Shown here: piece by piece, positions 8,724 through 23,100 of the stretch | How the letters are laid out: every line of letters begins with the position of its first letter | Position numbering within the stretch: the stretch's first letter is position 1 | Origin: Semisulcospira habei | Taxonomy: Eukaryota; Mollusca; Gastropoda; Semisulcospiridae | Length of the DNA stretch: 64,000 nucleotides | Assembly (NCBI GenBank): GCA_036245525.1 | Contig: BTPG01000007.1 | Location: 129,338,917-129,402,916 of the forward strand | Reading direction: 5' to 3' | Translations under genes and position numbers: made by a program | The notes under the pieces: model-generated | The model's database searches: none | What the model was told of the DNA's origin: nothing | What the model saw: the letters and a program-made list of their open reading frames with translations, nothing else

Positions 8724-11700
8724 CTGCAAAACAGCAGCAAACAAAGTTAATATATATCATACTATAGGGAAAGAACTGACCATAATACCTATAGTGCAAG
8801 AGTCAGATCAGACAAGCTCGGCACTGAGCCATATCGCAACTGAAAATATTGACTATAGCGAGCGTGCTGAAATAGATGATCCACGTTTTGCTCGAAATGT
8901 CACTCAAACAACGCGCGCTAGAGCCTCTCAATCAATCAGCGTGCAGTAAAAATATGTGCTTCTGAATGCCATGATGAGTTCCAACAAAACAAACAGACTG
9001 TGTAATAAAGCATGCTATTCCACAGACCACACTTGCGCTGTTTTCCGTGAAGCACTGGTTCAAGCTTGCCGGGTCCGGGTCCAGCAAGCTTGCAACCTGT
9101 GCTTCATGGAAAAGTCCCGTCAAGTTGGCAACCTGTGCTTCTTGGAAAAGACCTGGCAAGCTTGCAACCTGTGCTTCTTGGAAAATGTATTTTTCTCTAA
9201 AAGATATTTTTTTGAAAAATACTTACGATGGCATTACTATAAGGAAATACCCCTTAGCATACCGATTTCAGCCTAAAAACCCTTTGTGTGTTCCTACACA
9301 ACAAGGGACGCAACTCTAGGGAGTTGTAACCAAGGACCCTGGGTAGTCTCCCATTCCTCCATAAGGTCACGTGAGCAGTGTGATCACGCCAGTCTTACTC
9401 TTAGCATAGTGGCGGCAAGCAGGGTAGGTGGGGGGGACCTTTGAGTAATGCCATCAGTAAGTATTTTCAAAAAAAATATCTTTTAGAGAAAAATACATTT
9501 GTTTCCTCAAAATCCATACCGATGGCATTACTATAAGGAAGAATAGCGAAAAGGAGGAGGGTGCCGCCCAACAACCCCCACCACTGCTAAAGCTTAGCCT
9601 CGAGGGGCAACCTCCTAACAATTTCAGCTAAGTGTTACCGGAGGCAGTGTTGCCCTGCCAAGAGTTCTCCGACTAGGGCCAGGTTTTTGTGTTGGCCGGA
9701 GAGGTCTCGGAGATAGAAGTGGGTGAAGGTGGACTCTGCTCGCCACCCGACAGCCACTACAATGTCGCTGACTGCGCAGTTGCGGTCGAACGCTGATTTT
9801 GTGTGCCCGTATTTGCATTCTCTTAGCCCCCTCCAGGAAGATATCCTTGTATGCGGAGCGGATGACCCATCGCAACCAGGATGAAAGGAACGGTTGGTCA
9901 CGAGTTATACTGATCCATCAGCCCTGAACTGCAGTCAATCCGGGTCCACTGACAGGGCACGCAGCTCACTAACTCTGGTCTTCCTGGTCACGTCCGCGAG
10001 GCGGGCCAAGGGAAGAGGTTCGAACCGACTGGAGTTCAAACAGGTTAAAACCCACGGGAGGTCCCAGCGTGGAAGGAGAGAGCGAGCGACCGGACGCTTG
10101 AGTTCGAAGTGGGACATCAGGTCTGAGAGGTCCGTGCACGCTCCTGGGTCTGGTAGACCCAAGTGGTAGACCCAAGTGCTGATAAGTGTCTGCAACCATG
10201 GAGAGGTAGCCTCTGATGGTGATAGAGGCCAAGTTCTGCTCTCTGAACAGCCACAAGAAAAACTCAGCCAGCTGAGGCATGGTCAGTGCTGTGGGGGAGA
10301 GGCGCTCAGACTCGCACCAGGACTGTAGGACCCTCCACTTTCCTTCGTACACCAGGCGGGTGGATGGTCTCAGGGCTGATGCGATCGCCTATACTGCTGC
10401 ATTCAAGAAACCTCGTGCTGCGAGGGCTTGCCGCACAACCTCCAGGCGTGAAGAAGTAGTCTCTCCGGGCAAGGATGGAAGAGACAGGGTCAAAACAGGT
10501 GCTGGGAAGAAAAGCTGAAATAGACCTTGCTTCAGGAGGCCGATAAATCAAACAGTGTGGGGGTAGGCGCAAGACCTTGATTCCGGGGGCCAGAAAATCA
10601 AACAGCAGGGGGGGGGGGGGGGGGGGGGCCAAAAAAAATCAAACAACGGTTCACAATGTTGGCGGGGCAAAGCTCACATCCGGCAATTCCAGCTGAGTTT
10701 AACTTCCGAAAGTGCTCTCCTATCCGTTCAAACATGTCAGGGTTGGACTTTCATCGATTTTTCGCACCACTCCCATCTCCATTTGTTTCTCACTCCCGTT
10801 TCTTTAAAAGTTTCGCCGCAAGCAACAATGTGTGCTGCGTCGCCAGACGCCATCTTGGAAAAATTAAGCTTACCCAAAGTTAACGATAAACGAATCTGAC
10901 AACTTTTGGACCTGCGCCGTTTAAGAACCACGACCGTTTCAGAATTTTTTTTTTTTTTCCATGCGGAATTGCCCTTTTTTTAAAGCGGATTTAAAAAAAA
11001 ATTAACGCCGATATCCTCGGAAAAGCAGAAGATTTTGACCCCTGAACAGATTCTGCCTGGGCTGCTTCAGCATCGTGCGAGGCATGGGGAGCCGGAGAGG
11101 AGAGTACATGGCGAGGCTCAAAAGATCTGTCGTCCAACTCCTGTTCCAACTGAACAGGGTGACAAGGAGTAGAACCGTGTTGCATCCCCGGAGCTTGAGG
11201 AGGACCTTGGGCACTAGCACTGAGGGAGGATAAGCGTAGGCTACGAGGCCCTCCCAGGAGACGGACAGAGCATCTACTGCCTATGCGAGTGGGTCCGGGA
11301 TGGGCGAGACAAAAAGCGGAAGCTGCTTGCTCCATCTGGTCGCAAACAGCTCGATCATAGGCATCTCCCAGTGCGCCCAGATCATCCGGAAGATGTCCGG
11401 CTGGAGGGACCACTCGGTGTGGAGGAGCTGCCTTGACGAGAGAGGGAGCCCGCTAGAACATTCAGGTGTCCCGGGATGTGTCGTGCTCACGATCTCTGCC
11501 CCAGTGGAGAATCTGGTACAGTAGCATGCAGAGGGCCAGGGACCGAGTGGCGCCTTGCTTCTGTATATATGCTACAGGCATGGGAATTGCCCAAGCAAAA
11601 AACATCTGAAACGGGACCTTGAACCTGATACAAAAGGGCGGCCTTTCACGCTAGATCTTGTTTCCGTGAGGGCCGAAAAACGGTGGGGGCGGGGGGGATG

Positions 11701-14700
11701 GGGGGGGGGGGGGGGGTATACGCCGGACCATCCTTGCTTCTGGGCGTCGGAAAATCAGTGGGGTGGGTGGGGGGGGGGGGGGGGGGGGGGGGGGTAGGAG
11801 GCAGCGGACATTGCTTACTTCTGGGCGCCAGAAAATCAAACAGTGGGGGGGGAGGGGGTAGGCAACAGACCTTGCTTCAGTACTTCTTGGCACCGACCTT
11901 GGGTCTGCCCGCCTAAGTTCTGAGTTTACTGCGCAGCGCGCACTCAGGCAGGCCACGGACACAGCCTGCCGCATCCGTGACCTGCCGCAGAATAAAACCG
12001 GTGCTTTGCTTGTTTTGCTACCCACAATGGTTTTTCGCGGAAACGCCTTTATTTTTCGCGGACAATTTATTTTCCTCGCGGAATTTCATTGATTTTGCGG
12101 ACAATTCCCATGCCTCATGCTACCACCGTTGCATTGTCAGACAGGATCAGGAGTTCCTGGCCGAAGAGCCGCGACTGCCAGTTGATGAGCGCCAACCATA
12201 CCGCTTTCAACTCCAGCCAGTTGATGTGCTTGTCTCGGAGGTCGAACGGCCACCGACCCGAGACGGTGCTGAATTCTGGCAGTAAGTGGGCTCCCCAGCC
12301 GATGAGGCTTGCGTCTGCGCAGATCTAGACCTGAGGCAGGGGGGTGAAGAGTAGGACTCCCGTCGCCAACCAAGACTGGTCTGTCCATCTGAGCAGGTGA
12401 GGCCAGATCAACAGTGGGACTGGGATCAAGGCTGCGAGATCTCCAGAGGACGGTCACCTGTGGAGCAGCAAATGGAGCTGGAGCGGGCATGACTAGAGCC
12501 TGCCAAGGGGTAACAGGTCTGCCGCCGCGCTGATTAGACCCAAGAGCTGGAGCCAAGTCCTGGCCGGAACCGCGGCCGCTAGAGACACCTGGTGGGCTAG
12601 GGTCGCCAACTTCAGAATCCGAGCCTCTGGTAGACACACCCTGTTGGGTCGGTCAAGAATTCCATGCCAAGGTGGACAAACCTGTGAGACGGAACTAAGT
12701 CTGATTTTCCCTCGTTGACGATGAACCCGAGCCGGCGAAGAAGCGCTAGGAGCGAGTCCCTGTCTGCCTCTAGTGAGGCCGCCTCCTGGTTCTTAAGGAG
12801 CCAGTCGTTGAGATAATTGGAGGTAGAGCTGGAGGAAGTCTGTCTGGATCTGGCCACTACAGCATCCATGATCCTCATAAAGACCCAAGGGCTGAGTTTG
12901 AGACCAAAAGGTAGGGCCCGAAACTGATAGACCACTCCTCGAAAGGTGAATCGGAGGTAATGGCAAGAGGCAGGGTGCATAAGAACGTGTAGTTACGCGT
13001 CCGAGAGGTCAAGACTGACATCAAAGTCCATAGGCTGCACTGCGGCTCGTAAGGCTCTTGCCATTTCCATGCGGAAGGGGGGGAGGGTGGGGGGGGGAGA
13101 CAATGAACTTGTTCAAGGCCAAGAGGTCTATGACTGGTCGCCACTTTCCGCCGGGTTTTGGAACCACGCAGACCCGACTGTAGAAGGCCGGGGAGTCGTA
13201 GCGGGCTACCACTTCCATGGTGGCCTTCTGGAGCAGAGTGGCGATCTCTCCCTGATGAGCATCTGCCTTGCAGTGGTCGACCAGCACGTGCGTTCAGAGG
13301 GGTGAGCGTCTCAGTGGGGGAGGAGTCCGAAACGAGATCTGTAGGCCCTCCGAGATAGTGTCGAGAATCCAATCCACCACTCGTCGCTGTGCCTTGCTAG
13401 CCTTCCGCCGACTGGAGACCCTGCAGGAATCGGCGGGGACGAAGCCGGGAGAGAGTAGATGGGCCCTCCCCCACCCAGGGCTTCCGGACGTTCCTGGGCC
13501 AAGAGGGAGTGTCCACGAGCGGCCGGCGCTTGACGTCTGGTCCGGAAAGAGCGCCTGGTAACAAGCTAGAAGGTCCGCAGGGCCCGACCCTCGTCCTTGT
13601 GGGCAACTGGAAACTGGGGGTAGACCATCCTGGGAACGCTAGGCCAAAGGTCCTTCGCCGAATCCTTTACCTCCTGCCAGGTGGATCCGAAGAGGAGCGA
13701 ACCACCCAAAGGGGCACGGCGGAGCTGAGAGCTGAAGGTTGAGGGGATGCCGGGGCAACTCTTCAGAACAGTGTCACATCTCATCAAATCACAGTTTGCG
13801 GCCGCTGCCAGGGCGTTGGTAAAGCTTGAGTGACCCGCATACCATTTCTGCCGGAACCTGATGTCGATATCCGCCGGTCACCGCGAGTCCACAAAGAAAC
13901 CTTTCTCATGCAGCTTACCTTGGCGCAGATGCTCATTAAAGGCGTCCGAAAGATCCCAAAATCCTGGAGGCTAAGGAAGAGTCTTGAAACGCTTAGCCTG
14001 GAACGGGGCATCCACCTAAGCCCCGGCCTTCCTCTTGAGAGGTGGTGACAGCGGACATGCCTCCAAAGGAAGAATAGAGGAGATCAGACGGGCCGCTTCA
14101 TCCAAGGCACGAGGGGTCTTTACAGACAAAGGTGCATCTCCTGCAGTTTTGGAAGGAAGCGGGGAGGCTGCGGGGGTGGGGAGGGGGGAAACTGTCATGA
14201 ACCAAAAGGGCTGAAGCCGAGTCCTCCGGGTGAAGACTGAGGGCGTCCCCGTCGAAATATTAATTTTTCTCTAAAATATATTTTTTCGAAAAATACTTAC
14301 CGATGACATTACTCGAAGGACCCTCCCACCTGCCCCGCTTGCCACTGGTAAGCTAAGTATCACGACTGATTGTGATTGGGCCACGTAGTGGGTGCCCAGA
14401 TGGACTGGGACGGGAGGCTACTCTCGGCCCTAGTTAGGGTTCCCCGAGTGCCTCCCGGGTTGTGAAGGAACTCAACAAGTTCTTAGGCTAAAATTGGGTA
14501 AGTAGTTGACACTTCCAGACAGTAATGTCATCGGTAAGTATTTTTCGAAAAAATATATTTTAGAGAAAAATTAATTTGTTTCCTCAAAAACATTACCGAT
14601 GACATTACTGTCTGGAAGAATGGCGAAAAGGTGAAGGGTGCCGCGCCCAAGTTACCGCCATAAAGGGCATACGACAGAGCCACACATCAATTCGCCAAAC

Positions 14701-17135
14701 TCCCGACAATTTTAGCTAAGTGCGCACTACAGCGCTTCCGGCGCCAGGAGGGAGTGTTGCGCTGCGGCGATGTTCCCCACCAGGGCGAGATTGTCTCGCT
14801 GGCCCAACAGATCCCTGAGGTAGAAGCGGGCGAATGTTGATTCGGCCCGCCAGCCCACCGCTGCCACGACGTCTCGAACAGCACAGTTGCTAACAAAGGC
14901 GATGCACGCAGCCATGGCGCGAACCGCATGTGCGCGGATTTTGAGCCTCTTCACACCATCTTTCTGAAAAAGTGACCACTCTCTGTCCTTGTTAGCCCGG
15001 TGAAGTCAATCACCCGTGGACTTACGGCCAGTCATCGTCATCGTGCTCTATATGTCCGGTTCCCGTGGACGTGGAGCTTGTATTTCGATTGTCTAGAGCG
15101 CATCATTAATCACATCGAGGAATGACCGTAGCCAAAACCAAACTTTGTTCAGATTGTTCGCCATGACAGGCCGGATATTTAGGCAGAAATCCGACCCATT
15201 TGGGAAAGGTCCTGGTAGGCGGACCGTATGACCTATAGTAGCCAGGAAGATATCGTCTGAGCTGTGAGGTCAGTGCTGCCGTGGGCCAAAGGCAGAAAGA
15301 GGCGTGACTGTCCGCGATGGACGGGCTTGAATCTGCGTATGTAAACGCGAAAGACGCGAACAGGATCTTGGTGCCGGGTCTCCCGAGGAAAATTTGCGGT
15401 TTTCAACGGCCGAATAGTGATGACCGGGGGTGCAGTCAAGGGAGACCTGTTTGTGGCTAGGAAGGCATGTCTGTGAGCAATCGCACATAGCCATCCGCCC
15501 GGAACTGGAGGCAGGTAGAACTCGCCGACAGAGCGTGGAGCTCGCCGACTCTGGCCGCCGTGGCTAGGGCCAAAAGGAAGCATGTCTTCCGCATCACATC
15601 AGCGAAGTGAGACAGAGCAAGGGGTTCGAACCTGTCCGAATTAAGCCACGTCAGGACCCAGGGAAGGTCCCAGTGAGGAATCAGGGAGCGGGGAACCGGG
15701 CGCTGCAGGCCAAAATGTGCCATCAGGTCTGTGAGAGCTTTACATGTGCCAGGGTCGGGGTGGCCGAGATGACGGTAATTGTCAGCAATCATGGACAGGT
15801 AACCTCGGAGCCCGAGGTAAGGAGTCCGCCAACACGTTCAGGTGACCTGGAATGTGTCGAGCTCGGAGGGATAGGCCGCGGTCCCCGCACCAGTGTATCA
15901 ATCTATAATAGAGGAGAATGCACTGCTCAGGAGAGTGCGTACCACTCAGCTTCACTGTGGCGTTGTCCGAAATGACTAGGAGCTCCTGGTGGTGAAGGTG
16001 CGATTCCCATTTGATGAGGGCTTGCCAAACCGCTGGTAGCTCGCGCCAGGTGATGTGTCTGTCTACTAGGTCCAGAGACCAAAGGCCGGATGTAGAGAGG
16101 AAACTCAGTAGCAGATGTGCACCCCAGCCGGTGAGACTTGTGTCCACGCATAGCGAGAGAGCTGAGGAGGCGGAGAGTCTAGAGGAACTCCCAATGCGAG
16201 CCGTGAGGTGTCCGTCCAGTGCTGCCGATGTGAGCGAAGGAACATAGTCACAGGTACCGGCGCGTCTAAGTCGCCAGAGGACGGACGTCAATGAAGCAGA
16301 AGGGGCAGTTGAAGAGGTCGGGACTAAAGACGACCGAGGGGAAGGAGATCCACCACTGCATTCATCAAGCCGAGGAGCTGAAGCCAAACTCTAATAATAA
16401 AAATAATAATTACGATATTTATAATGCGCTTATCTTATAATAATTATAACTCCAAGCGCGCACTCACAACTCGCACACGCATGCGCACGCTTTAGACAAT
16501 GACTCACGTACCACAAATAGTGAAAATACATTACGACGGTCAGCTTGGGGTGGGGAGTGTAGTGATATAGTGCTAGAACTGTTGAAAGAGGTGAGTTTTG
16601 AGGGCGGACTGGAAGGAGGAGAGAGAGTGTTTCTGATGGAGAGAGAGTGGGAGGGTGTTCCAGGTGGATGGACCATAGACGGAGAAGGAGCGGGGGCCGA
16701 AAGTGTTGAGTTTGGTGCGGGGGATGAGGAGGCGGAGAGGGTCGGAGGTGGAGCGGAGGGAGCGGGAAGGAGTGTAGGGGTGAAGTAAGTTGGAGAGATA
16801 GGTAGGAGCGTAGTTGTTCAGGGATTTGTAGCAGAGAGACAGAATCTTGTATTGGATGCGTTGGGGGATGGGGAGCCAGTGAAGGAGCTTGAGCAGGGGA
16901 GTGATGTGGTCGGGGATTGACACTGCCTGTGTCCCGCATACCAGGAATGGCGGAAGGAGATGTCTAGGCCAGTTGGCCTCGAGCGATCCGCGAAGAAAAG
17001 ATACTCTTGGGAATCAGCCGGGAGTAAAGATGAAAAGGAATCCCTCAGATCCTTAAAGGCCGGGAGCTGAGGGAAAGACCTGAACCTCTTCTGCTGACGG
17101 CCAGCGTCGACAAATGCGGACACCTTCCTCTGGAG

Positions 17136-17173
<38 letters not shown>

Positions 17174-20100
17174 GGGGAGGGGAGGGGGGGGGGCTAGGGG
17201 TTGGGGACATGCGTCCTTGGGTAGTGCAGCCGCGATGAGCCGAGCTGCGGCATCAAAGTCGAGAAGCGTGTCCGTGCGTGACGCATCTTAGGCGATGCAA
17301 TATCATCCGACACAGCAGAGCGAGACGAGGGACTGTCCACACCAAGCAGGGCCGGAACCAAAACCTCCGGGAAAAGACGAAGAGTGTCATCAACCCGCGT
17401 AGAGAGCGAAGACTGGTGAGGTGTGCCATTGGCGGATATCGTTCGAGCCACGTCCCGACGAGAGAAGATAGCAGCCAGCGGGCGTCATGTCCAATGGTGC
17501 GGATGTGTAGTCGTCAGCGATTGTTGCACCTTCTGGTGCGGGCGAGGCGGGGGTGGGGGCAAAACGCGACAGCGACGACGAACCCCGACGGACAAACTCC
17601 TACGAAAAGGACCTATCGAAAGAGCCGAAGAACGATGTAACTGTGTAGAGGAGGAACTCGGGTCCGAAGCACGCAAAATAGATGAACGCGGCAAGGACGA
17701 TGTTGGAGGGCTGTACGGCCGTTGCGTACCGCATCATGATGCGTCCTCCTGATCGTAAGTAAATGCGCCAAGGCATCTAGAATCGCTGGCCGAACGAGAG
17801 GTGTGAGGACTGTCAGTAGTCCGTGGACGTTTGGACACGTGACTCGGTTGACCTACCTCCGTAAGGTAGGTACTCTGCCCTAGGGCTGTCTCTCCATAAG
17901 AGTCAGCGGGTTTATCCGTGCGAGACCTCTCAGGACTGTCAGTGGACAAATGACGGCGTGGAGCGCGTCTCTGTAGGCTTGCCTCCGTAAGGCATGCACT
18001 CTGCCCTAGTGCTGTCTCTCCGTAAGAGTCAGCGGGCTTAGTCCGGGTATGAGGCACAGAAGAAGCAGTCCTGTGTGAAGAGCAAAGCACTGCTCATGTG
18101 TCTGACGTGTCGTCCGTTTGCCAAGGACCTAGCGAGAGTTACTTGTGAAAGCGCCAGGTATGGTCGGGGGTTCCAAAAAGAATGGACGGTCCGTAGCCGG
18201 CGCGCGCCCGCACCAGTAATAATTCTTTTTTTTTTTTTTTTTACAGTTGGAACCAAACTTGGTCAGGCCAGACTACACAAATCTCACAAACGTGGAGAGA
18301 TGGAGGTCGAGTGAGATAGCGCAAAACGGTCATCAAACCGCCGACGCCTGGACATGGATCTCTCTGGCCTGCCTCCGTAAGGCGGGCACGTTGCCGCATA
18401 AGCGACTCTCCGTAAGAGTACGCGGGCTTTTCAAATGAGACTTATTAAGACTAGTTTCGGACAACTTACTGTGTGAAGTATGTAGCTGCATGCGTGCCCC
18501 CGGAAGGCAAACGCTGCGCCCTAAGGCGGACTCCCCGTAAGAGTCAGCAGGCGGTGTCCGTTAGAAGTCTTGGGGGATGAGCAAAGCTCAAGTGGCCGAC
18601 GGCGCAGGTAATCCCCACGGTCCATGCAAGGTCAAGTCCTCGAAATTCGTCAATTTCCCCAGGTTATGCCGACGCCACCGTAAATCAAGACGGCCTACCC
18701 GTAGGCATAACCCAAGGCCTTACCTCGCCATCTTCTTAGCCCTTTTCTAGTTGAAACTTGAAGGTAGTGAAGCCGTAGAACGTAATCCAAACAAGAGGGA
18801 AGGCTGAAGCCGGTGAACCGTTCTCACAGAAGCTAAGGGTAAGACTGGCATGATCACACTTCTCACCTGACCTTATGCAGGGAGGAAAGACTACCCAGGG
18901 TCCTTGGTTACAGCTCCCTACGGTTGCATCCCTTGTTGTGTAGGAACACACAAAGGGTTATTAGGCTGAAATCGGTAAGGTAAGGGGTATTTTTCCTCAT
19001 AGTAATGCCATCGGTATGGATTTTGAGGAAACAAAGACCCTGCAAGCTTGCAACCTGTGCTTCTTGGAAAAGACCAGGCAAGCTTGCAACCTGTGCTTCT
19101 TGGAAAAAGACCTGGCATGCTTGCAACCTGTGCTTCATGGAAAATAGCACAAGTGTAGACTGCTAGTATAATAAAGCACGCTATTCCACGTTGATTAAAA
19201 AAAAAAAAAAATTACAATGGGGTGGAGCCTAAATCTTTCCTCCATGAGAGAGGGTTGGTCTACAGTCTGAGAGGCACTGATGTAATCTTTGGACTTTCAC
19301 AGGCAGCCACTTCCCATTGTGGTTTGAACATTTAGAGATGCCCACTGAAGGAAGAGTGCATCTAAGTTCAGCCGAAAAGACTAAAAAATGCATACCGGCA
19401 CAAGAAACAGAATGAACACGAGAGTTCAAAATAGTGCTAAGATAACTTTTCCCTGCCAGCTATTTTGGCACCACACTGGAACTATCATGGTCAATCAATA
19501 TCTTGTTATGTCAGGGCTGAATCATACTTTTGTAAATCAATAAACATAATGTTACATCATACCTGGTGTTCTGGGCATGAGTCGTGCGGACCCCTCGCTG
19601 GCAGTATCATCAAAATCAAATGCACTGGGCACTGGGGCTCTGCAAACAATACAAGAATAAATATGCAAACATTTAACTTCAAGCTCAGCCCTGAAAGTCT
19701 AAAAGATTTTCCACCAGCCTTTGGCTAGTGACTTCAAAGTCTTACTAGCCAAACTGAAAATTTTACTAGTACTGAAAATAGCCCAACGCAACAGTATAAT
19801 GTACCACAAGTGTTTGACGCCCAATGTTAGTGTTTTCTGCTGAGATGCATTCAGGACAAATATTTAAACAGACAATCATAACCAAGTTAATGTTTATGTC
19901 TTGACTTCAAGCTTTTGATAGTATCAAGTGGAGAAATAACTGACAAAGTCCCCATGTGAACTGTGGTGGGATTTTTATTTATTTATTTACTTTTTTTGGT
20001 AAGTAGAGCAGGGCTTCTGTTTTCACAACAGGTTAAAGGGTCTGTAGACCCCCAGGTATAAATTTTAGAGGGTAGACAGACCCCCATCTGAGCATTATAG

Positions 20101-23100
20101 AGGGTCCGCAGATTTATTTAAGAAAAACTGCATCATCTGTATGTTCCTTAAAATAAATTAACTCATTTCGCTCTCTCCTCTTCAAATGTGTTGTGAGAGT
20201 GTGTGTGTGTCCTTTCCATACCGATTCTTTAACTGGTGAGCTATCGTGCAAAAGCCTGTCCCCCTCTCCGTCTCTCTCACACACAGAAAAACATATATTT
20301 ATTTGTATGATTGTTTGATAATGTATTGTAACAGAGAATATAGCGTTTTCTTCTGAATGCAGATTGACAACCAAGGTCTGACTTGTCTAAATTCTGTGTG
20401 TGTGTGTGTGTGTGTGTGTGCGTACACAAAACCACTCAAATGGGTTACTTTCTTTACCATCCTTATGCAAAATGGGTGTGTTTAAAATTCTGGGTGACCA
20501 AGTCAGGCACCCATTTTTTTTCTGAGGGTTGTTTCTGCATTATCTTTCATTCAAAAGTCAGAAAAAAAATATCAAAATAGGATGCCCCCATTTCCCCAGA
20601 TTTACTTCATGTTGTGTTTTGGCGATGCCCTGGGCCTGTGTGTTGACACGGAAGCGAGTGTTTTCAGATCAACTTGATGATCGCTGATTGGTTAGCCCAA
20701 CACCAATGAACAGAGTTGTTTCCCTTGCCCTTCCTAAAACGTCTTTCGTCCCCAACCGCTTGGCCATTCTTCTCACGTTTGCAGAGGTACTTTATGCAAT
20801 ATTTCTTAGTTAAGAGCACGCCCAAATGTACTTGTTCAGTGCAGTTATTTAACTGAGAGATGCCTCCAATCCCCGATACCCATTTGGCCCAGAAAAATAA
20901 GGCATCTGCTTCAGCCGTGGCTCGGTCCGTGTCTTCCTCTCTCAGTGACCATTGAGTCTTGTAGTAAATGATAATAGAACCCCACGATTTTAACAAAAGC
21001 TTTCTTCTTCAATGAAAGGAATTTGTTCAATAACCCCATTACAAGGTCAATCTGCCACGCGATTTTGTTTCTTTTTTTTCTGACATGTGTGATCGAAAAG
21101 TAACTTGACACATACATGCACAGTATGAGTTGACTTTTTTTTTTTTTTTTTTAAATGGCGCCAGATTTCAATCCTCGTTCACAAAACTGCCTCGCGATTC
21201 GAAGAACAAACGTCCACAAACAGGTCTTTCGGAATGTGCAACTGAAGTGTCGCTTTTTACTGTATTACCAGTTTTTAGTTCCCAGGGTCACCCTGGTCAG
21301 CCCCACAGGGTGGGTTTTTCTCTCTATTCTGGGGCATGTGTTTCTGTCTACCCTTTGTCCATTCACCTGTATTTGCCTTTTTAAAACTCTCCCTACTGTC
21401 TGCACTGCCTGTAGCTCTTGATATTGCATGTGTGTTGCTAAATGGTCTTAGCTTTATTTAGGCCCCATGTGTTAGGTTTATTTAACGTATTTGACCGGCT
21501 GGCGACATACATGGCAATGTTCTGTTTAGGTGTTTTTTTCACAAGCAGTGCAGACACGTCCTGAGAAAGCCTTGTTGCTGTCGGGACGTTAAGCAATGTA
21601 CAATCAATCTGATTCAAAATGTCAATTGGTTTACATGGTTGTATTGGACATGTTTGCAGCAACACCGTTTTGGTCACACCGGCTCAGGACTTTCTGCACA
21701 CACCCAGCGCCGGATGGCAGCAGGATGTCCAAACCCATCAGGATCTATGGAAGTGGACAAGCACGCCCCTTCCTGGCACATGACCAAGGCCCATGGCCAA
21801 ATTAGTCAGCTGCAGCATCATGGCCCCCCCAGCCTCTGCCACAGAGGGTGCGTCTGGTAGGAGGGTGCATGGACGGCAGCGGAATGCTCCCAATTACAAA
21901 CTGGTAAGTAAAGTGATTCTATGATCATCTTCATTTTATTGGCTGGCATGCGTGCGAAGCAAAAGTGAGTTTATGCTCTGGGCCACTGGTCGTCCGTCCG
22001 TCGTCCATGGTAAACTTTAACTCATTTTACCCCAACACCAAAATCCTTAAATTTTGCCCCTGTCCTCTCAAGACCGCATTGCAGCGCAGGACACAGATCG
22101 ACCATGATAGTTCAAGGGTGATGCCAGAATAGCTTGGCGCCCGTAGGCGCCAAGCTATTCTGGCATCACCTTTGAACTATCATGGTCGATCCTTATCCTG
22201 CTGTGGTGTGTCTGGGGTAGAATGAGTTAACGGTGGCATTTTCTCGGAGACTATTCAAGCCACATTCTTCAAGCTTGGCCCAAGGATACTTTGTGGCAAG
22301 ACCTTTTTAAACATGCCAATTTGAGTGACCTCTCTCAAAGGGTCATACAGGGTTGACAAATGTGTGAAAACTGCTTGCATTTTCAGAAAACGTGGATTTT
22401 GCTGCTGCAGAAGCCAGCCCTCGTCACCGAGGTCACACATATGTAAATCGGTCATACACGGGATTACTCTTTTTATTCTTGTGCAAGGCCCCTTAAACCA
22501 AAATTGGGCTGTTTCTGTCCGAATGCAGCTTTGGTTTCAATCTTTCTTTCTCCAGTTGGCAAATGGAGCCTGGGATGGACCTGAGAGTGAGAGTAGTGCC
22601 AGCGCATCGCAATACGAGGGCAGTGATGACGAGGAGTTTGTTCCTGGCTCGAGCTCACCGGATTCAGAGGGTGTGTCGGCATCAATTGCTGGGATCTCTG
22701 ACATAGACAGTATTGTATCGACTATGTTAGATTTCATCAAAGTGGCAGGTTCGGGGTGGCCAGGTGTCGGTGACGCTAGTACCAGCAAGGTGCAGTGTGC
22801 GTTAGGGGGTGGCAATGAGAATGTGGATAGGCAGAAGGATTGATTGTACATTGCTTAACGTCCCGACAGCAACAAGGCTTTCTCAGGACGTGCCTGCACT
22901 GCTTGTGAAAAAAAAAAAAAACAGAACATTGAATGTATGTCGCCAGCCGGTCAAATACGTTAAATAAACCTAACACATGGGACTAAATAAAGCTAAGACC
23001 ATTTAGCAACACACATCCAATATCAAGAGCTACAGGCAGTGCAGACAGTAGGGAGAGTTTTTAAAAGGCAAATACAGGTGAATGGGCAAAGGGTAGACAG

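Larger units (their letters stand above)
9023..19162 (-). mobile_element. Composite of two decayed DIRS-type retroelements
   Basis: The outer ends are inverted repeats of about 300-400 bp: 9023-9440 against 18830-19162, sharing CAG(A/T)C(C/T)ACACTTG and a CTACACAACAAGGGA segment. Within them, all coding pieces face minus in the order gag (16.9-18.1), RNase H (15.8-16.4), recombinase (14.7-15.8), then gag (13.4-14.2), RT (12.6-13.4), RNase H (11.0-12.6), recombinase (9.6-10.4). RT, RNase H and tyrosine recombinase together, with inverted rather than LTR ends, define DIRS elements. The two units belong to slightly different subfamilies. Confidence 0.75.
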
